Of a stretch of 64,000 nucleotides of DNA, positions 6,902 through 17,057 are shown one piece after another. The translations under genes were made by a program, and so were the position numbers. The notes under the pieces are model-generated. The model was not told the origin of the DNA. It saw only the letters and a list, made by a program, of their open reading frames with translations, and made no database searches. Positions within the stretch are counted from its first letter, which is position 1; every line of letters begins with the position of its first letter. The stretch is from an uncultured Ruminococcus sp. Its GTDB lineage: Bacteria; Bacillota; Clostridia; Oscillospirales; Acutalibacteraceae. The DNA lies in contig CADBYC010000012.1 in the NCBI GenBank assembly GCA_902798755.1, positions 1 through 64,000 on the forward strand, written 5' to 3'.

Positions 6902-9730
6902 ATGTCGACGACGAATGAATTATTTCAAAGCGGATATATGACTTCTGCCATCGAATGGATCGGAGAGCAGATCCCCGGCGGATTTTTTATCTACCGCGCC
7001 GACGCGGGTATGGAGCTGTTGTATGTCAACAGCGCTGTCGAGAAAATGTACGGCTGTGAATCGGAGGAAGAATTCAGACAGCTGACCGGATACACCTTTA
7101 AAGGTATGGTGCACCCTCAGGACTATGAGGTGGTCAATCATTCTATCGAGGAGCAAACGCAAAGTAAGGATTCTCCTAACCGCGATCATGTAGAATACCG
7201 TATCATTCGTAAGGACGGCAGTATCCGCTGGGTAGATGACTACGGTCATTTTGCGCAGTTTCCGGGATACGGCGACGTTTTCTACGTCTTTATCAGCGAT
7301 ATTACGGAAAAGTATCTGGCGCAGGAGGAGAGCTACCGCAGAGCGGGCGTTTATACCTCTTTGGTGGAGCAGCTTCATACTGCCGCCGATACCAGCCTGG
7401 CAGTCATTCGCTACAATGTGACGACAGGAGTGATCGAAGAGGTCGCCGGCAGCGATCCTTATGAAGTTGATCGAGTCGGCGAGAGTATTGAGGGCGCGAA
7501 ATCCGTTCGGTTAAACAGTCTTTTGCTGGACGGTGACAGAGAAAGATTTGATGAAGCTTTTCAAATAGAGAGGCTGATGGATCGTTTTTATAAAGGCGCG
7601 CCGCCCGCTACCTTTGTCGCGTATTGCCGCAGACAGTCGGGTCGTCAGTGCTTTGTACGCTTTACCCGTTCTGTCGCGCATGATCCGACAAGCGGCGATC
7701 TGATCCTTTTTGGTATTGACAGCGAATATAACGACGAGAAGGTATCGGAAGTCCTTAATGAAAAGGTACTTGTCCAACAGTATGATATGGTCACCTATAT
7801 CGTCGATAATAACTACAGCGTTGTGATCGGTGACGCGTCGAAGATAGGGAAGGGCAGTATTTTTCCGAATCGACACAGCGGTATTTACACGGATTATATC
7901 CACGATCAGGTATTGCCTGCCGCTTCGACAGGAGTCCATGATATACAGGAACTCGAGAGATCGCTCTCTCCCGAGATGATCGCGGAGAATCTTGAAAACA
8001 ACGAATCGTATACGATCAACGTAACCTGTGAGATCGACGGAGAGACCTATTACAAGCGGTTCACCTACTATGTCATCGACAGAGAAACACGATTCTTCCT
8101 CCTGCTTAAATCCGACGTGACCGACGTTCTCAAGCAGGAACGCGAGCAGAATGAGATATTAGCGCTTGCGCTGAAAGAGGCGGAGCATGCCAATATCGCT
8201 AAAACCTCGTTCCTCTCCAGCATGAGCCATGAGATCCGCACGCCGATGAACGCGATCATCGGACTGAACAGTATCGCGCTCAAGGATAATACACTCAGCG
8301 AACAAACGCGCGGGTATCTGAAAAAGATCGGCGAGAGCGCGGGACATTTGCTGAATCTGATCAATGATATCCTTGATATGAGCCGTATCGAATCGGGTAG
8401 AATGACGCTTCATAAGGAAGAATTCAGCCTGACGGATATGCTCGAACAGATCAATACGATGATCCAATCGCAATGTGATGATAAAGGGTTGAACTTTGAG
8501 TGCTGTATCAACGAAGAAGTCAACGACTGGTATTTCGGCGACGATACAAAGCTCAAGCAGGTCATCATCAACATTCTGAGCAACGCGATCAAGTTCACTG
8601 ACGCGCCCGGAACGGTTTCCTTTACGGTCGATAAGGTCGCGACATTCGAGAATCAGACGACGCTGAGATTTGTTATCCGCGACACGGGTATCGGTATGGA
8701 CGAGCAATTTCTGCCGCATATCTTTGACGCGTTCACGCAGGAGGACGCCAGCCGCAAGAACAAGTACGGAAGTACGGGACTCGGTATGGCAATCACCAAA
8801 AGCATCGTAGAAATGATGAACGGCACGATAGACGTTCAGTCAAAGAAAGGCGAAGGTTCTGTCTTTACCGTTTCTGTTACGCTGAAAAATTGTGAGAACA
8901 ATAAAGAAGACACCAAGGCGTTTGACTTTTCAACGATCAAAGCGCTGGTCATCGATGATGACGAGATCGCTCTTGAGCATGCGTGTATCGTCCTTGAAGA
9001 TATCGGCGTTTCGGCGGAAACAGCTTCTTCGGGAGATGAAGCATTGCTGTCGATCGAGATCAGTCACGCGAAGCAAGAGCCGTATAATCTTGTACTGGTG
9101 GATTGGAAAATGCCTGAGCGCGGAGGCGTTGACGTAACGCGCGAGATACGCCGTCGCTATCGGGACGAGACCAAGGTGATCGCGCTGACTGCTTATGACA
9201 GCGAGGACGTCATGGACGAGGCGAACTCGGCGGGAGTAGACAGCTTTATCTCAAAATCAGATTTTCCGTATGTGATACGCCGTGAGTTAGAGCGTGTGAT
9301 GAAAACGCCTTCTAAAACGCCGCGCAATGATTTTGTGCTGGAAGGCTGTAAGATCCTGTTGGCGGAGGATATGCCGATCAACGCCGAGATCATGAAAGCG
9401 CTGTTGTCGATCAAGGGGATCGAAACAGAACACGCTGAAAACGGTAAATTGGCGCTTGATATGTTCTGCAACAGCGAGCAGAACTATTATGACGCGGTTT
9501 TGATGGACGTGCGCATGCCTGTGATGGACGGTCTGGAGACCGCCGCTGAGATACGCGCGCTGAATAGAGAGGACGCAAAGACCGTACCGATCATCGCGCT
9601 GACGGCAAATGCTTTCGACGAGGATGTTCAGCGCTCTTTGCAGGCGGGTATGAACGCGCATTTATCAAAGCCTGTCGAGCCTGAACAGCTTTACAATACA
9701 CTGGAAGATCTGATCAGCTCTAACCGCTGA
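6902..9730 (+). CDS. PAS hybrid histidine kinase with two receiver domains
   Basis: A 942-residue sensor with no clear membrane helix, so probably cytoplasmic. A PAS domain spans about 25-140 (with FYVFISDITEK at its end). A central region of unclear fold precedes the dimerisation domain SFLSSMSHEIRTPMNAIIGL, with phospho-accepting His at about 443. The ATPase domain has the N box INILSNAIKFT, G1 VIRDTGIGMD and GSTGLGMAI. Two receivers follow: REC1 with LVDWKMP (Asp about 734) and REC2 with LMDVRMPVMDG (Asp about 869). It heads the signalling island; the free Hpt protein at 14439-14783 is the likely phosphotransfer partner. Confidence 0.92.
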   Translation: MSTTNELFQSGYMTSAIEWIGEQIPGGFFIYRADAGMELLYVNSAVEKMYGCESEEEFRQLTGYTFKGMVHPQDYEVVNHSIEEQTQSKDSPNRDHVEYRIIRKDGSIRWVDDYGHFAQFPGYGDVFYVFISDITEKYLAQEESYRRAGVYTSLVEQLHTAADTSLAVIRYNVTTGVIEEVAGSDPYEVDRVGESIEGAKSVRLNSLLLDGDRERFDEAFQIERLMDRFYKGAPPATFVAYCRRQSGRQCFVRFTRSVAHDPTSGDLILFGIDSEYNDEKVSEVLNEKVLVQQYDMVTYIVDNNYSVVIGDASKIGKGSIFPNRHSGIYTDYIHDQVLPAASTGVHDIQELERSLSPEMIAENLENNESYTINVTCEIDGETYYKRFTYYVIDRETRFFLLLKSDVTDVLKQEREQNEILALALKEAEHANIAKTSFLSSMSHEIRTPMNAIIGLNSIALKDNTLSEQTRGYLKKIGESAGHLLNLINDILDMSRIESGRMTLHKEEFSLTDMLEQINTMIQSQCDDKGLNFECCINEEVNDWYFGDDTKLKQVIINILSNAIKFTDAPGTVSFTVDKVATFENQTTLRFVIRDTGIGMDEQFLPHIFDAFTQEDASRKNKYGSTGLGMAITKSIVEMMNGTIDVQSKKGEGSVFTVSVTLKNCENNKEDTKAFDFSTIKALVIDDDEIALEHACIVLEDIGVSAETASSGDEALLSIEISHAKQEPYNLVLVDWKMPERGGVDVTREIRRRYRDETKVIALTAYDSEDVMDEANSAGVDSFISKSDFPYVIRRELERVMKTPSKTPRNDFVLEGCKILLAEDMPINAEIMKALLSIKGIETEHAENGKLALDMFCNSEQNYYDAVLMDVRMPVMDGLETAAEIRALNREDAKTVPIIALTANAFDEDVQRSLQAGMNAHLSKPVEPEQLYNTLEDLISSNR

Positions 9731-9802
9731 TCGGTGGATGGAGTTTTGATCTGATCATAACGTGTTCAGATTTGGATATGATTTGTATATATGGAGTAGT
9801 TT

Positions 9803-12718
9803 ATGATACAAATACAGGATAATCAACAGGACGGCGCTTCACTATCGAAATATATATCGCCGTTCGGCGTTTGGGCTTTAGCTTTTGGCTGTGCGGTTGG
9901 TTGGGGCGCGTTTGTGATGCCCGGAACGACATTTCTGCCGATCGCCGGTCCTTGGGGCTCGGTGATTGGATTGATGATCGGCGCAGTCATCATGTTGATT
10001 ATTGGACTGAGTTATCGTTTCCTGATGCAGCGATATCCTGACGTGGGAGGTTCCTATACTTACGCGACAAAGGTTTTGGGAAGCGATCACGGATTTTTAT
10101 GCGCCTGGATGCTGATGCTGACCTATGCGGCGATCATCTGGGCGAACAGCACCGCGTTGTCATTGCTGGTGCGGTACTTATTCGGCGATATATTCTGCTT
10201 TGGATTCTCTTACCGTATCGCGGGATATACCGTATATATGGGCGAGGTCTTGCTGTCGGTAGCGATCCTTGCGCTTGCGAGTTTGATTTGCATAGCGGGC
10301 AAACGCTTCTCTGTCGCGGTGCAGATCATCGGCGCGGTACTGCTGTTTGTATGTATCGCCGCCTGCTTTATTGCGGTGACGGTCCATCGCGGAGGATTAA
10401 GAGGAATCGAACCCGCTTTCTCTGTGCTGGGCTCTCCTTCGGCGCAGGTCATGACGATTGTTGTCCTTGCTCCGTGGGCGTTTATCGGCTTTGAGTCGAT
10501 CTCTCATTCCGCGGGTGAATTCCGCTTTTCGGTCAAGAAATCTCTGCCCATCATCATTGCGGCATTGCTGACCGGCGCTCTGGCTTACGCGATGCTGACG
10601 CTGTGCGCTTCGATGTCGGTGCCTGACGGCTTCAGGAGCTGGAGCGAATATATCAGCTCTCTTTCGAGCTTTGAGGGAATCCAAGGTCTGCCGACTTTCC
10701 ATGCCGCGCAGGACGCGATGGGGGATACAGGCGTTGTCCTCCTCGGGATCGCCGCTTTCTGCGGCGTGTTGACCGGCTTGATCGGTAATATGATCGCGCT
10801 GAGCCGTCTGATCTATCGCATGTCGTCTGATAAAATGCTTCCGAAAGGGATCGATAAACTGAATCGGCGCGGCGTTCCCGCGCGTGCCGTGCTGTGTATC
10901 GCGGCTGTTTCTGTTATCATCCCCCTGCTGGGCAGAACCGCCATTGGCTGGATCGTGGACGTCACTACGATCGGCGCGACGATCGTATATGCTTATATCT
11001 CGATTTGCGCCTTTATGCTCGGCAAACGCGAGAAGAAGGTTTCGGCGATCATATACGGCGCGGCAGGCGCGCTGATCTCGATGATATTTGCTGTGTTCTA
11101 TTTGCTGCCGAATATCCGTTCACAGAGTGAACTTACCGCGGAATCGTACATGATTCTGATCTTGTGGAGCGTTATCGGCATGATCGTGTTCCGTGTCTTG
11201 ATGAAGCGCGATACGACAAGACGGTTCGGCAAGAGCATGGTCGTCTGGATCATTCTGTTCTGCTTGATCTTGCTCGTATCCGTTTCGTGGATCAACCGAA
11301 TTACCTTGGATACATCGAGAAACACAGCTGTTGAATTGAGGACGGTGCATACTGAGTTTGCGGGACAAGCGGGACTGGATCCTGATAACGAAAGCGTGAT
11401 GGAAACCAACCGATTTATCTCGGACAGGTTCATCGGTTTTGCTGATAACGTCAGACAGAATATCTTTATTTTCGCGGGCTTACTGCTCGGTTCTCTGGCA
11501 CTGATTTTCAGTATCTTTACCATTATCAAAAAACGGGAACAGGTCATTGAAGCGGAACGCTTGATCGCTGAGGAAAACAGTAAGGCGAAGAGTACGTTCC
11601 TGTCCAATATGAGTCATGATATCCGAACGCCGATGAACGCGATCACAGGCTATACCGCGTTGGCGCTCAAAGAAGAAAACGTTCCTGAATCGGTACGCAT
11701 TTATCTTGAGAAGATCGACGTATCGGGTAAGCATTTGCTGTCATTGATCAATGATATCCTTGATATGAGTCGTATTGAAAGCGGCAAGATGGAGCTCGAT
11801 CCCGCGCCTGCCGATCTGATCGAGGTGCTGGAAGAGACCTGTCATATCTTTGACTTGCAGATGGAATCCAAATCACTGAACTTTACCGTCGATCACAGCG
11901 GGATCACGGACCGATATGTAATCTGTGATAAGAATCGTATCAACAGGATCCTGCTCAACCTGATCTCCAACGCCTATAAATTCACCCCCTCAGGCGGTAC
12001 GGTCAGCGTTGTGATACATCAAATACTATCGTATCACTCCGAAGCGACTTTCGAGCTGATCGTCAGTGATACGGGTATCGGTATGAGCCCTGAGTTCGCG
12101 GAGCATATCTTTGACGCTTTTGAACGTGAACGCAGCCGTACTGTCAACAATATCCAAGGTACGGGACTTGGCATGGCCATCACGAAAAACTTTGTCGATA
12201 TGATGGGCGGAAAGATCCTTGTACAGACAGAACAGGACAAGGGAACGACCTTCACGATCAGACTGACATTCCCGCTTGCGAGTGAGGAGGACGTCCGTCA
12301 GCTGTTCGCTCCCGATGAAAAGGAAACGATCGATTTCAGCGGTATTCGAATCCTTCTTGCGGAGGATAATCCGATCAACAGCGAGATCGCTGTGATGATA
12401 TTGACGCAGGAAGGCTTTTTGGTAGAAACTGCTGAAAACGGCAAGATAGCCGTGGAAATGATCGAGGAACATGACGCAGGATACTTTGACGTGATCCTGA
12501 TGGATATCCAGATGCCTGTCATGAATGGCTATGACGCTTCAAAGGCAATCAGAGCATTGCCGGACGAGCGGTCGCAGATCCCCATTATAGCGATCACGGC
12601 AAATACCTTTGAGGACGACAGGAGAGAGGCGTTTGAAGCGGGTATGAACGCGCACGTCGCAAAGCCGTTCAATCCCGAAGAGCTGATGGCGACTCTCGCG
12701 GAATGTATCAAGAAATAA
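9803..12718 (+). CDS. amino-acid permease fused to hybrid histidine kinase
   Basis: A 971-residue fusion. Residues about 15-440 form a full APC-superfamily permease of about 12 helices, opening with FGVWALAFGCAVGWGAFVMPG, the conserved unwound-helix glycine motif of these transporters. Two further helices bracket an extracytoplasmic stretch (about 480-560). Then come the kinase dimerisation domain STFLSNMSHDIRTPMNAI (His about 605), the ATPase domain (LNLISNAYKFTPSGG, VSDTGIGM, GTGLGMAI) and a receiver (ILLAEDNPIN, LMDIQMPVMNG with Asp about 901, AKPF). This layout recalls the SLC5-fused kinase CbrA, but with a different transporter. It may sense or carry an amino acid. It shares a likely transcript with the genes on both sides. 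Confidence 0.9.
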   Translation: MIQIQDNQQDGASLSKYISPFGVWALAFGCAVGWGAFVMPGTTFLPIAGPWGSVIGLMIGAVIMLIIGLSYRFLMQRYPDVGGSYTYATKVLGSDHGFLCAWMLMLTYAAIIWANSTALSLLVRYLFGDIFCFGFSYRIAGYTVYMGEVLLSVAILALASLICIAGKRFSVAVQIIGAVLLFVCIAACFIAVTVHRGGLRGIEPAFSVLGSPSAQVMTIVVLAPWAFIGFESISHSAGEFRFSVKKSLPIIIAALLTGALAYAMLTLCASMSVPDGFRSWSEYISSLSSFEGIQGLPTFHAAQDAMGDTGVVLLGIAAFCGVLTGLIGNMIALSRLIYRMSSDKMLPKGIDKLNRRGVPARAVLCIAAVSVIIPLLGRTAIGWIVDVTTIGATIVYAYISICAFMLGKREKKVSAIIYGAAGALISMIFAVFYLLPNIRSQSELTAESYMILILWSVIGMIVFRVLMKRDTTRRFGKSMVVWIILFCLILLVSVSWINRITLDTSRNTAVELRTVHTEFAGQAGLDPDNESVMETNRFISDRFIGFADNVRQNIFIFAGLLLGSLALIFSIFTIIKKREQVIEAERLIAEENSKAKSTFLSNMSHDIRTPMNAITGYTALALKEENVPESVRIYLEKIDVSGKHLLSLINDILDMSRIESGKMELDPAPADLIEVLEETCHIFDLQMESKSLNFTVDHSGITDRYVICDKNRINRILLNLISNAYKFTPSGGTVSVVIHQILSYHSEATFELIVSDTGIGMSPEFAEHIFDAFERERSRTVNNIQGTGLGMAITKNFVDMMGGKILVQTEQDKGTTFTIRLTFPLASEEDVRQLFAPDEKETIDFSGIRILLAEDNPINSEIAVMILTQEGFLVETAENGKIAVEMIEEHDAGYFDVILMDIQMPVMNGYDASKAIRALPDERSQIPIIAITANTFEDDRREAFEAGMNAHVAKPFNPEELMATLAECIKK

Positions 12719-12739
12719 CTCAATGCAACGGAGAATACT

Positions 12740-14452
12740 ATGAATACATTTATGACAACAGGCGAAATGAAACGCCGTGTGCTGGTCGTCGACGATGAAG
12801 TGATCAACCGTGAATTGCTCGGTGCGATGCTGTCGCAGACCTTTGATATCGCGTTTGCCTCAAACGGCAAGGAAGCGATGGAAGCATTGACAACTCCTGA
12901 CGCTGATTATTCGCTGATATTGCTCGATCTGCTGATGCCGATCATGAACGGCTTTGAAGTGATCGAACAATGTCAGAGCGACGAGCATCTCAGACAGATC
13001 CCGATCATTGTCATGACCTCTGAGAAGTCCGCCGAAGTGCGCAGTATCAGAATGGGCGCCGCTGATTTCATCACAAAGCCGTATGATATGCCTGAGGTCA
13101 TTCTCGCGCGATGCGAGAGGATCATAGAGCTGAGCGAAGGAAAGAGCATTATCCGTTCGACAGAGCGTGATAAGGTATCGGGTTTGTATACGCGCGGATA
13201 TTTCTTCGCTTATCTACAGCGGTTGATCACTCGTATCAACACCCCGATGGACGCGCTGGTGATGAATATCGATCGTTTTCACTTAGTCAATGAGCTGTTC
13301 GGCAGGGAAGAGGGAGATACAGTCCTCTCTAACTTCGGACAATTGATCGCGGAATTGCTCAATGATATCCACGGGATCGCCTGCCGCAGTGAAAGCGATA
13401 CCTTCTTCATCTTCTGTGAACGACAGGATTCTTATGATGATATGATAGAAAGTCTGCAGGAAAAGCTCTCTGACTTGACAAAAGCGCGTGCTTTGCGCCT
13501 GCGGGCGGGCATTTACTCCTGCGAAAATGAATCCGATCACCCTGAAGCGTGGTTCAGCAGAGCGAAAACCGCATGCGACAGGATCAGAGGACAATACGGA
13601 TCGTTGACCGCAAGATATAGCAATGAGTTATATGAGCGCACCGTATTTCATGAGCGTTTGATCGGCGACGTACAGGAAGCGATCGACCGGCATCACTTGG
13701 TCGTTTACTTTCAGCCGAAATACAGAATACAGGGTGACCGTCCGGTCTTAGGAAGCGCGGAAGCGCTGATCCGCTGGATCCACCCTGAATTAGGATTTAT
13801 CAGCCCGGGGGAGTTCATTCCGCTGTTTGAGAATAATGGCTTGATCCGTAAGGTCGATCATTTTGTGTGGCGCGAAGCCGCGGCTCAAGTCAAACGCTGG
13901 CGTGATCAGTACGGTATAACGATCCCTGTTTCCGTCAATGTTTCCCGCGTAGATATCTTTGATCCTGAGTTGGAGCAAAAACTATGCGATATCCTTGAGG
14001 AGTCAGCTCTTGAACCGGATGATATGATGCTGGAGATCACGGAATCCGCGTATTCCGACAGCGCCGACGGGTCGGTCGAGGTCGTGAATCGTTTGCGTGA
14101 CAGAGGCTTTAAAATCGAAATGGACGATTTCGGATCGGGATATTCATCGCTGAATATGCTGACCGAGATCCCGTTCGACGTACTGAAGCTGGATATGCAG
14201 TTTATCCGACGAATGCTGCTTGATGATAAGAGCTTGCGGTTAGTCGAGCTGATAATGGATATCGCGCGATATCTTGAGATCCCTGTGATCGCCGAGGGCG
14301 TTGAGGAGATCGAACAGCTCAACAAGCTCAAAGAAATGGGCTGTGACATCGTGCAGGGTTATTATTTTTCACCGCCGCTGCCTGCGGATCGCTTCAGCGG
14401 TTTGATCGAAAAGGAATGTCAGAATAGGAGAGAGGAACATGATAACGATTGA
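12740..14452 (+). CDS. response regulator with degenerate GGDEF and EAL domains
   Basis: A 570-residue cytoplasmic protein. The receiver (about 12-130) has VLVVDDE, phospho-accepting Asp at about 63 in LLDLLMP, and the ITKPYD lysine. The middle GGDEF-fold domain has SESDT (about 217-221) in place of GGDEF, so it should not make c-di-GMP. The EAL domain looks catalytic: SAEALIRW (about 340), NVS, LEITES, DDFGSGYSSL (about 461), KLDMQFI, AEGVEE and VQGYYFSPPL. The predicted role is phosphorelay-controlled hydrolysis of c-di-GMP. It starts 21 bases after the permease-kinase gene and overlaps the Hpt gene by 14 bases. Confidence 0.92.
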   Translation: MNTFMTTGEMKRRVLVVDDEVINRELLGAMLSQTFDIAFASNGKEAMEALTTPDADYSLILLDLLMPIMNGFEVIEQCQSDEHLRQIPIIVMTSEKSAEVRSIRMGAADFITKPYDMPEVILARCERIIELSEGKSIIRSTERDKVSGLYTRGYFFAYLQRLITRINTPMDALVMNIDRFHLVNELFGREEGDTVLSNFGQLIAELLNDIHGIACRSESDTFFIFCERQDSYDDMIESLQEKLSDLTKARALRLRAGIYSCENESDHPEAWFSRAKTACDRIRGQYGSLTARYSNELYERTVFHERLIGDVQEAIDRHHLVVYFQPKYRIQGDRPVLGSAEALIRWIHPELGFISPGEFIPLFENNGLIRKVDHFVWREAAAQVKRWRDQYGITIPVSVNVSRVDIFDPELEQKLCDILEESALEPDDMMLEITESAYSDSADGSVEVVNRLRDRGFKIEMDDFGSGYSSLNMLTEIPFDVLKLDMQFIRRMLLDDKSLRLVELIMDIARYLEIPVIAEGVEEIEQLNKLKEMGCDIVQGYYFSPPLPADRFSGLIEKECQNRREEHDND

Positions 14453-14783
14453 AAAGCTGAATGATTTCGGCGCGAATACTTCAGAAGGATTATCCCGTTG
14501 CTACGGCAATGAAATGCTGTATCTGCGTTTGGTCGGTATGATCCCCGCAGAGGCGAATTTCGATAAATTGAAAGAGGCAATAGATAAGGGAGATTTGAAT
14601 GCTGCCTTTGAGGCGGCTCACGCTCTCAAGGGCGTTTTAGGAAACTTATCTCTGACGCTTATGTATGAAAAATGCTCCGAGCTGACGGAATTGCTCCGCG
14701 CGCGGACTGATATGGATTATTCACAGCTATTGAGCGATTTATTAGAGCAGAAAGAGGTATTGAGCGCATTATGCGCTGATTGA
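14439..14783 (+). CDS. stand-alone histidine phosphotransfer (Hpt) protein
   Basis: A 114-residue helical protein with the Hpt signature AFEAAHALKGVLGNLSL, whose histidine (about residue 54) accepts phosphate from a receiver domain. It has no catalytic domain. The gene overlaps the end of the REC-GGDEF-EAL gene by 14 bases and has its own site (GAGAGGAAC) before the ATG, so translation is coupled. Next to two hybrid kinases ending in receivers and one response regulator, it completes a His-Asp-His-Asp relay. Direct partners are inferred from position. Confidence 0.9.
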   Translation: MITIEKLNDFGANTSEGLSRCYGNEMLYLRLVGMIPAEANFDKLKEAIDKGDLNAAFEAAHALKGVLGNLSLTLMYEKCSELTELLRARTDMDYSQLLSDLLEQKEVLSALCAD

Positions 14784-14797
14784 TCGGAGGAAAGGAT

Positions 14798-16921
14798 ATG
14801 TCATCTTCCAATAAATCAAGAGAGTCGTGGAAAACAGGACTGTCTCTTGTAGGGATCATCGTGATCGGTATCCTGCTGAATATTTTCGGAAGCAAGTTGA
14901 ACGGAGCGTTAGGGTCGCCGCTGTTTATCGATAATATCGGTACGCTGCTCTCGGCGTTGCTGGGCGGTTATATTCCCTGTATCACGGTCGGCTTCTTTAC
15001 GAATATCATCAGCGGGCTTTCCGATTCCTTTACGATGTACTATTGCATCATCAGCGTGCTGATCGCGGTCGCGGCTGTTTCTTTCGCGGAGAATATGCGC
15101 CGTTTGAAGATTCGGTACATTTGCCTTGGTACGCTGACTTTCGCTTTCTTAGGCGGTGTGGTCGGCGGATTGCTGACATGGCTGATCAACGGTCTGAACT
15201 TCGGCGAAGGCTATGCGGTTGATATGGCGGCAAAAATCAATAGCGTGATCCCGATGGGGTATTTTCTCTCGAATCTTTTGTCCACCTTCCTGATCGATCT
15301 GGTGGATAAGGCGATCACCGTTGTGATCGTTCTGATCATTTATAAGCTGCTGCCGCTGAAGCTCTTGAATTTTGTACATACGCGAAGCTGGTATTATATC
15401 ACGGCATTCGAGAAACCGAGCCGGCATAATCGCAAGCGCATTTCGTTGCGTATCAAAGTGACCTTGGTGGTCGCACTGTCTATCACGCTTGTCGCCACGG
15501 CGGCGATCGGAGTCAGTATCTTACAGTACCACAACTCAACGGTCGCCGAGTATGAGGAGGACGGAAGATATGCCGCTCTCTTGATTTCTGAAAAGCTGGA
15601 GCCGCAGCGTGTCAACGACTATATCGAGAAAGGCGAAGTCGCCGAGGGATACAAGAATGTAGAAGAATTCCTCAAAACGGTCGCCGACGTTTCTCCCGAG
15701 ATCAAATATGTCTACGTCTATCGAATCGAACGGGACGGCACTCATGTAGTGTTTGACGTAGATACGCCCGAGCTGAAAGCGGACGAGCCCGGAAGCATTA
15801 TTGAATATGATGATTCTATTGAGAAATACCGCGATCAATTCTTAGCGGGCGAGGAGATCCCCACCGATATCACCGACGATGAATACGGCTGGCTGTTATC
15901 GGTGTATGAACCGGTGAGGGACAGCACGGGGAAGGTTCGGTGTTATATCGGCGTCGATATGGAGATGAACCGCCTGCGCTCTGATGAATTCGCCTTCCTT
16001 GCGAAGATCATTTCTCTGTTCCTCGGATTTTTGCTTTTGATCCGCACCTACGCTGTGTGGATGGCGGAAAGGCACATTATCATTCCCATCAATTCTATCG
16101 CGCATGTTTCACGCCGTTCAGGTTATGATACACCTGAAGCGAGAGAACTGTGGATCACGATGCTGGATAATCTGAATATCCGCACGGGCGATGAGATCGA
16201 AACGCTCTATGAGGACTATAGGAGAGCGGCGCATAACACGGTTCGCTATATCGAGGAGATACAGCACAAGAGCGAACAGCTCACTAAATTACAAAACGGG
16301 TTGATCCTTGTATTGGCGGATATGGTAGAAAGCCGTGACCAATGCACGGGTGACCATGTATTCAAGACCGCCGCTTATACGGAGATCATCTTAAGACAGA
16401 TGCAGATCGAGGGGATCTACGCCGATGAACTCAGCGAGGAATATATCGAAGAGGTCATCAACTCTGCGCCGCTTCATGACGTAGGAAAGATCACCGTCTC
16501 CGACGTGATATTGAATAAGCCGGGCAGGTTGACCGACGAGGAATTCCGTATCATGCAGAGCCACACGACCGAAGGCGGTAAGATCATTGACAAAGCGATC
16601 GCGATCGTTGACGAGGATTCGGGTTATCTGAATGAGGCGAAGAACCTCGCACTTTATCATCATGAAAAGTGGAACGGAAAGGGTTATCCCACTGGACTCA
16701 AAGGAACGGATATTCCGCTTTCAGCGAGAGTGATGGCTGTCGCCGACGTGTTTGATGCTTTGGTGTCGCGACGCAGCTATAAAGAGCCGTTCACAATCGA
16801 AAAGGCGCTCGATATCATCAAAGAGGACGCGGGTACGCATTTCGACCCGCTCGTCGCAAAGGCGTTTCTTGATGCTGAAGAGGACGTCAGACGTATCGCA
16901 AAGCTCAATATGGAGCTATAA
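14798..16921 (+). CDS. membrane HD-GYP domain cyclic-di-GMP phosphodiesterase
   Basis: About 707 residues. The first 190 form five or six helices with a run (FIDNIGTLLSALLGGYIPC) reminiscent of ECF-transporter substrate subunits. A second membrane segment near 215-240 opens an extracytoplasmic sensor domain (to about 405), then another helix and a HAMP-like linker. The HD-GYP domain has QCTGDHVFKTA, the catalytic HD at about 560-561 (APLHDVGKI), HHEKWNGKGYP at about 623-631, and ADVFDAL. Such domains hydrolyse c-di-GMP. An earlier TTG at 14780 is possible, but GGAGG fits the ATG at 14798. It follows the Hpt gene directly. Confidence 0.9.
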   Translation: MSSSNKSRESWKTGLSLVGIIVIGILLNIFGSKLNGALGSPLFIDNIGTLLSALLGGYIPCITVGFFTNIISGLSDSFTMYYCIISVLIAVAAVSFAENMRRLKIRYICLGTLTFAFLGGVVGGLLTWLINGLNFGEGYAVDMAAKINSVIPMGYFLSNLLSTFLIDLVDKAITVVIVLIIYKLLPLKLLNFVHTRSWYYITAFEKPSRHNRKRISLRIKVTLVVALSITLVATAAIGVSILQYHNSTVAEYEEDGRYAALLISEKLEPQRVNDYIEKGEVAEGYKNVEEFLKTVADVSPEIKYVYVYRIERDGTHVVFDVDTPELKADEPGSIIEYDDSIEKYRDQFLAGEEIPTDITDDEYGWLLSVYEPVRDSTGKVRCYIGVDMEMNRLRSDEFAFLAKIISLFLGFLLLIRTYAVWMAERHIIIPINSIAHVSRRSGYDTPEARELWITMLDNLNIRTGDEIETLYEDYRRAAHNTVRYIEEIQHKSEQLTKLQNGLILVLADMVESRDQCTGDHVFKTAAYTEIILRQMQIEGIYADELSEEYIEEVINSAPLHDVGKITVSDVILNKPGRLTDEEFRIMQSHTTEGGKIIDKAIAIVDEDSGYLNEAKNLALYHHEKWNGKGYPTGLKGTDIPLSARVMAVADVFDALVSRRSYKEPFTIEKALDIIKEDAGTHFDPLVAKAFLDAEEDVRRIAKLNMEL

Positions 16922-17057
16922 TAAATCGGTGTTATCAAATGATACTTATGAATTTTGGTTAGTTTTACCATTGATTTTTTATGATAAACTCGCTAAAATG
17001 CGTGGTGTGAACCACAATATGCGATTGATAAGCTGAAAGAAGATCAGAGGTGGTTGA

